Part shown: positions 48,701 to 48,892 of the stretch, piece by piece | How the letters are laid out: each line of letters begins with the position of its first letter | Numbering within the stretch: position 1 is the first letter of the stretch | NCBI GenBank assembly: GCA_964403335.1 | Contig: CAYOFI010000011.1 | Location: forward strand, 1-48,892 | Length of the DNA stretch: 48,892 nt | Origin: CAZYAK01 sp964403335 | GTDB lineage: Bacteria > Patescibacteriota > Gracilibacteria > Peribacterales > Peribacteraceae | Direction of reading: 5' to 3' | Program-made: the position numbers and the translations under genes | Notes under the pieces: generated by a model | Told to the model about the DNA's origin: nothing | What the model saw: only the letters and a program-made list of their open reading frames with translations | The model's database searches: none

Positions 48701-48892
48701 GGAATGCGGATGTCGGCTTCTTGTTCACCACTTGTGTCACGGTGTTGGACGTACTGCCGGAATGCGTGATGTTACCCGCGTAGATCGCTGTGATGCGGAG
48801 CGTACCCATACGCAAGTTGCTGAGCGTTACATATCCAGAGCCATGACCGAGGCTTGTGCTGCCGAGCGTGACGGCACCACTCATGAAGGTGA
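42558..48892 (-). CDS. Giant Ig-repeat surface adhesin (N-terminus beyond window)
   Basis: At least 2,108 aa, open at its 5' end at the window edge. From the N-terminal side: thirteen Ig-like (Big_3-type) repeats of 92 aa (276 bp), each ending NxTHSGS...QIVNKK, the first cut; two SdrD B-like domains (GTVWNDTNGNGVFNAGE and GSVYNDRNGNGEQNQND); a Gly/Asn/Gln-rich linker; a Pro-rich segment with PVTPKP repeats; about 340 residues of Ala-rich helix with an internal duplication; a further beta domain (about 43060-43310); a C-terminal TM helix (about 42900-42970); and a cytoplasmic tail with coiled coil and Pro-rich end. The design is that of a long cell-surface stalk or adhesin anchored in the membrane. 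No LPxTG motif. Confidence 0.88.
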   Translation of the reverse strand, partial: TFMSGAVTLGSTSLGHGSGYVTLSNLRMGTLRITAIYAGNITHSGSTSNTVTQVVNKKPTSAFLTSSLNPAAYGSGVTLTATIAPSTATGSVTFMSGAVTLGSTSLGHGSGYVTLGNLRIGTARITAVYAGNVTHSGSTSNTVTQVVHKKLTSSSLSSSLNPSGFGSGVVLTATVAPNTATGTLTFKNGSTTIGTANVGHGSGFITVSNLAVGAHALTVVYAGNITHSGSTSAVLTQIVNKKATISTLTSSLNPSGFGSGVTFRATLHPLTATGTVNIKNGTDTIGQITLSNGSGVVTVSSLVPGAHSITAVYAGNVTHSGSTSNAVAQIVNKRATLSVLASSLNPSTYGSGVTLNVTMSPATATGTLTFKDGAVTIGTANAGHGSGYLTISTLAPGAHSLTVTYGGNFSHSGSTSNAVAQIVNKKPTSSSLQSSLNPSTYGSGVTLTATVGPATATGTFTFKNGSTTIGTANVGHGSGYMTVSNLTAGAHSLTVVYGGNVTHSGSVSAAITQIVNKKPTSAFLTSSLNPAAYGSGVTLTATIAPSTATGSVTFMSGAVTLGSTSLGHGSGYVTLGNLRIGTARITAVYAGNVTHSGSTSNTVTQVIHRKLTSTFVTSSLDPAAFGSGVILTATVAPSTATGSVTFMSGAVTLGSTSLGHGSGYVTVSNMRIGTHRITAVYAGNITHSGSTSNTLLQIIQKKATLSALASSLNPSTFGSGVTLTATVAPATATGTLTFKDGTTTIGTASLGHGSGSVLTSSLTAGAHSLTVVYAGNITHSGSTSAAITQIVNKKGTYTTLTSALNPSTFGSGVVLTASVFPTTATGTITFKNGSATIGTANLGHGSGVVTISNFAVGAHTLTAEYAGNVTHSGSTSNAVAQIVSKKATINTLTSSVNPSTYGSGTVLRATLYPLTATGTVTFKDGATTIGSVDLGRGSGAITVSNLTVGAHSLTVVYAGNVTHSGSVSAAVTQIVNKKASLVGLASSLNPSTVGSGVTLTAGVAPSNATGSLTFKNGAATIGTANVGHGSGSITVSNLLVGAHPLTVIYGGNGTHSGSTSAELAQIVSKKATITTVTSSQTPIAAGANVTFRATLYPLAATGTVTFKDGGSTIGTANLGHGSGTYTTNALSVGIHSITAEYAGNVTHSGSVSAAFNQTIADAAPGKGTVKGTVWNDTNGNGVFNAGETAGINGVTLRLSGTTSTGDTLLRKRITDSLGRYAFSGTTISDANGYALAVSGVTVPVGYLRTKLGSSGAVVLMSGATVTFNAAYVQVSTLTGSVYNDRNGNGEQNQNDNGFASVNVTLSGTTGTGGTFTQTAVTSSTGTYLFVNVPTSATTFLLVVTPPNGYAPVTSNSTTVAINTGDTHRNISFGYQVDEDDQGEDNGNGNQGGNGGGNTGGGQSGGRRGSGQGSNGQGNGGQGEGEGEGGAHQGPITIPVEVIPPGTTLPPSVLPFPPGEQPVTPKPTPGRTEIAQPVTPKPVIVPVPTRPVRPVLAAGLDIEVEPISPVVERLGTAMEAIDLLMRARLQEGTTAADQTVVAVKDAADMAVSQWVDAGELVGIRTRELTDKAVEVADRAATVIGIRSGLVIETASTIGKGVADAIAKADEAVTGTIQTVGKVIAWELQKDAIALQDGTDFMIGQWSDAGIIAGIRAGQLARDGAILADRAASAIGARSGMVVEIADKLGDDLSNTFGKAGDAISSAATTLAGIVFTNAEHDTRSIRTATAFIFEDMKTADLSVTVAMKHVADAVISAATSDAETIGDIASTIAGGVNATQETIAVALGNIEQGIIDGVTGAVTSVGQDIAAVQIAFQYTVNAVANDMNDIASLPTAIRHLGGKALSAIQPAKEPDVVLPPPVVYKTSLRKERDGRVIVSALSVSVFNSLGVPYANTPVVLFSTPKVAVTNEGGIATFHDVETGEHTLEIHVGEGTVERRAVSIEPPAIALAPLQSKDVLLPVAQVLVVPQQAQSSNLLPWFIFVILLFILSNAAWLIYRFRHGPGAGSGRGHGPTVGPRMPALALKDASPTVTVPQHLTVEQLEAELQELKKLQLQQQNANSPTTPTSSSILPPPAASPQPQPPSPAASNPPPSTPQAPSGTAQSPRPSDR
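45400..48892. repeat. 276-bp coding tandem repeats (Ig-like array)
   Basis: Thirteen copies of a 92-codon unit, mostly 75-90% alike at the DNA level. Two stretches, 47074-47348 and 48454-48728, are identical over 275 bp and lie exactly 1,380 bp (five units) apart. Confidence 0.9.

Noticed and set aside
45400..48892. CRISPR array suggested by regular spacing of repeated sequence
   Set aside because: The period is 276 bp and in frame with an Ig-like domain protein; there are no short direct repeats with unique spacers and no cas genes.

Overview
This window looks like chromosomal DNA of a small-genome, single-membrane-type bacterium. The best guess is Patescibacteria/CPR, Peregrinibacteria/Peribacteria-like; this is inference from gene style and no marker proves it. 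Supporting observations are very tight packing with overlapping convergent genes, almost no Shine-Dalgarno sequences, many Ser/Ala-rich or Gly/Asn-rich exported proteins with single C-terminal anchors, SLH and cohesin/dockerin modules, and divergent single-copy housekeeping genes. TGA is used as a normal stop, so Gracilibacteria code 25 is excluded. The DNA is moderately GC-rich.

Layout. 0.1-9.6 kb: a bifunctional penicillin-binding protein, an ECF sigma factor with a membrane-anchored anti-sigma-like partner, a TMTC-like multi-pass TPR protein, an EamA transporter, an SLH protein and a His/Glu-rich protein with a planctomycete-like LExLDDR N-terminus. 9.7-15 kb: housekeeping genes carB, greA and holA plus a small coiled-coil protein. 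15.1-18.6 kb: a surface cluster of dockerin, cohesin-Fn3-TM, cupredoxin-like-Gly/Asn-rich-TM and Ser-rich secreted proteins. 18.9-21.9 kb: small genes (NYN-like, TfoX-like, two winged-helix-like proteins, FMN reductase, a two-TM protein). 22.0-27.3 kb: tRNA-Tyr, a znuA-like/fur zinc operon, a two-component system divergent from a CuA-type lipoprotein, and a DUF218 protein. 27.4-33.1 kb: a five-gene MarR-MacA-like-ATPase-permease-permease export operon. 33.2-42 kb: an RmlD-like reductase, FtsK, an ITPase (HAM1), a UvrD helicase fused to a PD-(D/E)XK nuclease, and unknowns. 42.1-48.9 kb: a membrane protein and the C-terminal 2.1 kb-codon part of a giant adhesin with thirteen 92-residue Ig-like repeats; its N-terminus lies beyond the window.

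How it works together. Much of the window serves the cell envelope: wall synthesis, surface anchoring, adhesion, envelope sensing and export. Regulation is unusually readable. At least 18 genes have a TANNNT -10 box only 6-9 nt before the start codon, implying mainly leaderless mRNAs. Palindromic operators overlap the promoters of the zinc, MarR and NYN-like genes. A TTAAG-N6-TTAAG response-regulator box lies 11 bp from the -10 of the two-component operon, and an identical arrangement appears again at the end of the operon, pointing to an undescribed small transcript.

Two repeat families fill the intergenic space. One is a REP-like GC-rich palindrome (five copies). The other is a set of five hairpins whose arms are tandem arrays of 7-, 8- or 9-bp units with a different unit at each site; I regard these hairpins, the leaderless architecture and the duplicated response-regulator promoter as the most novel signals.
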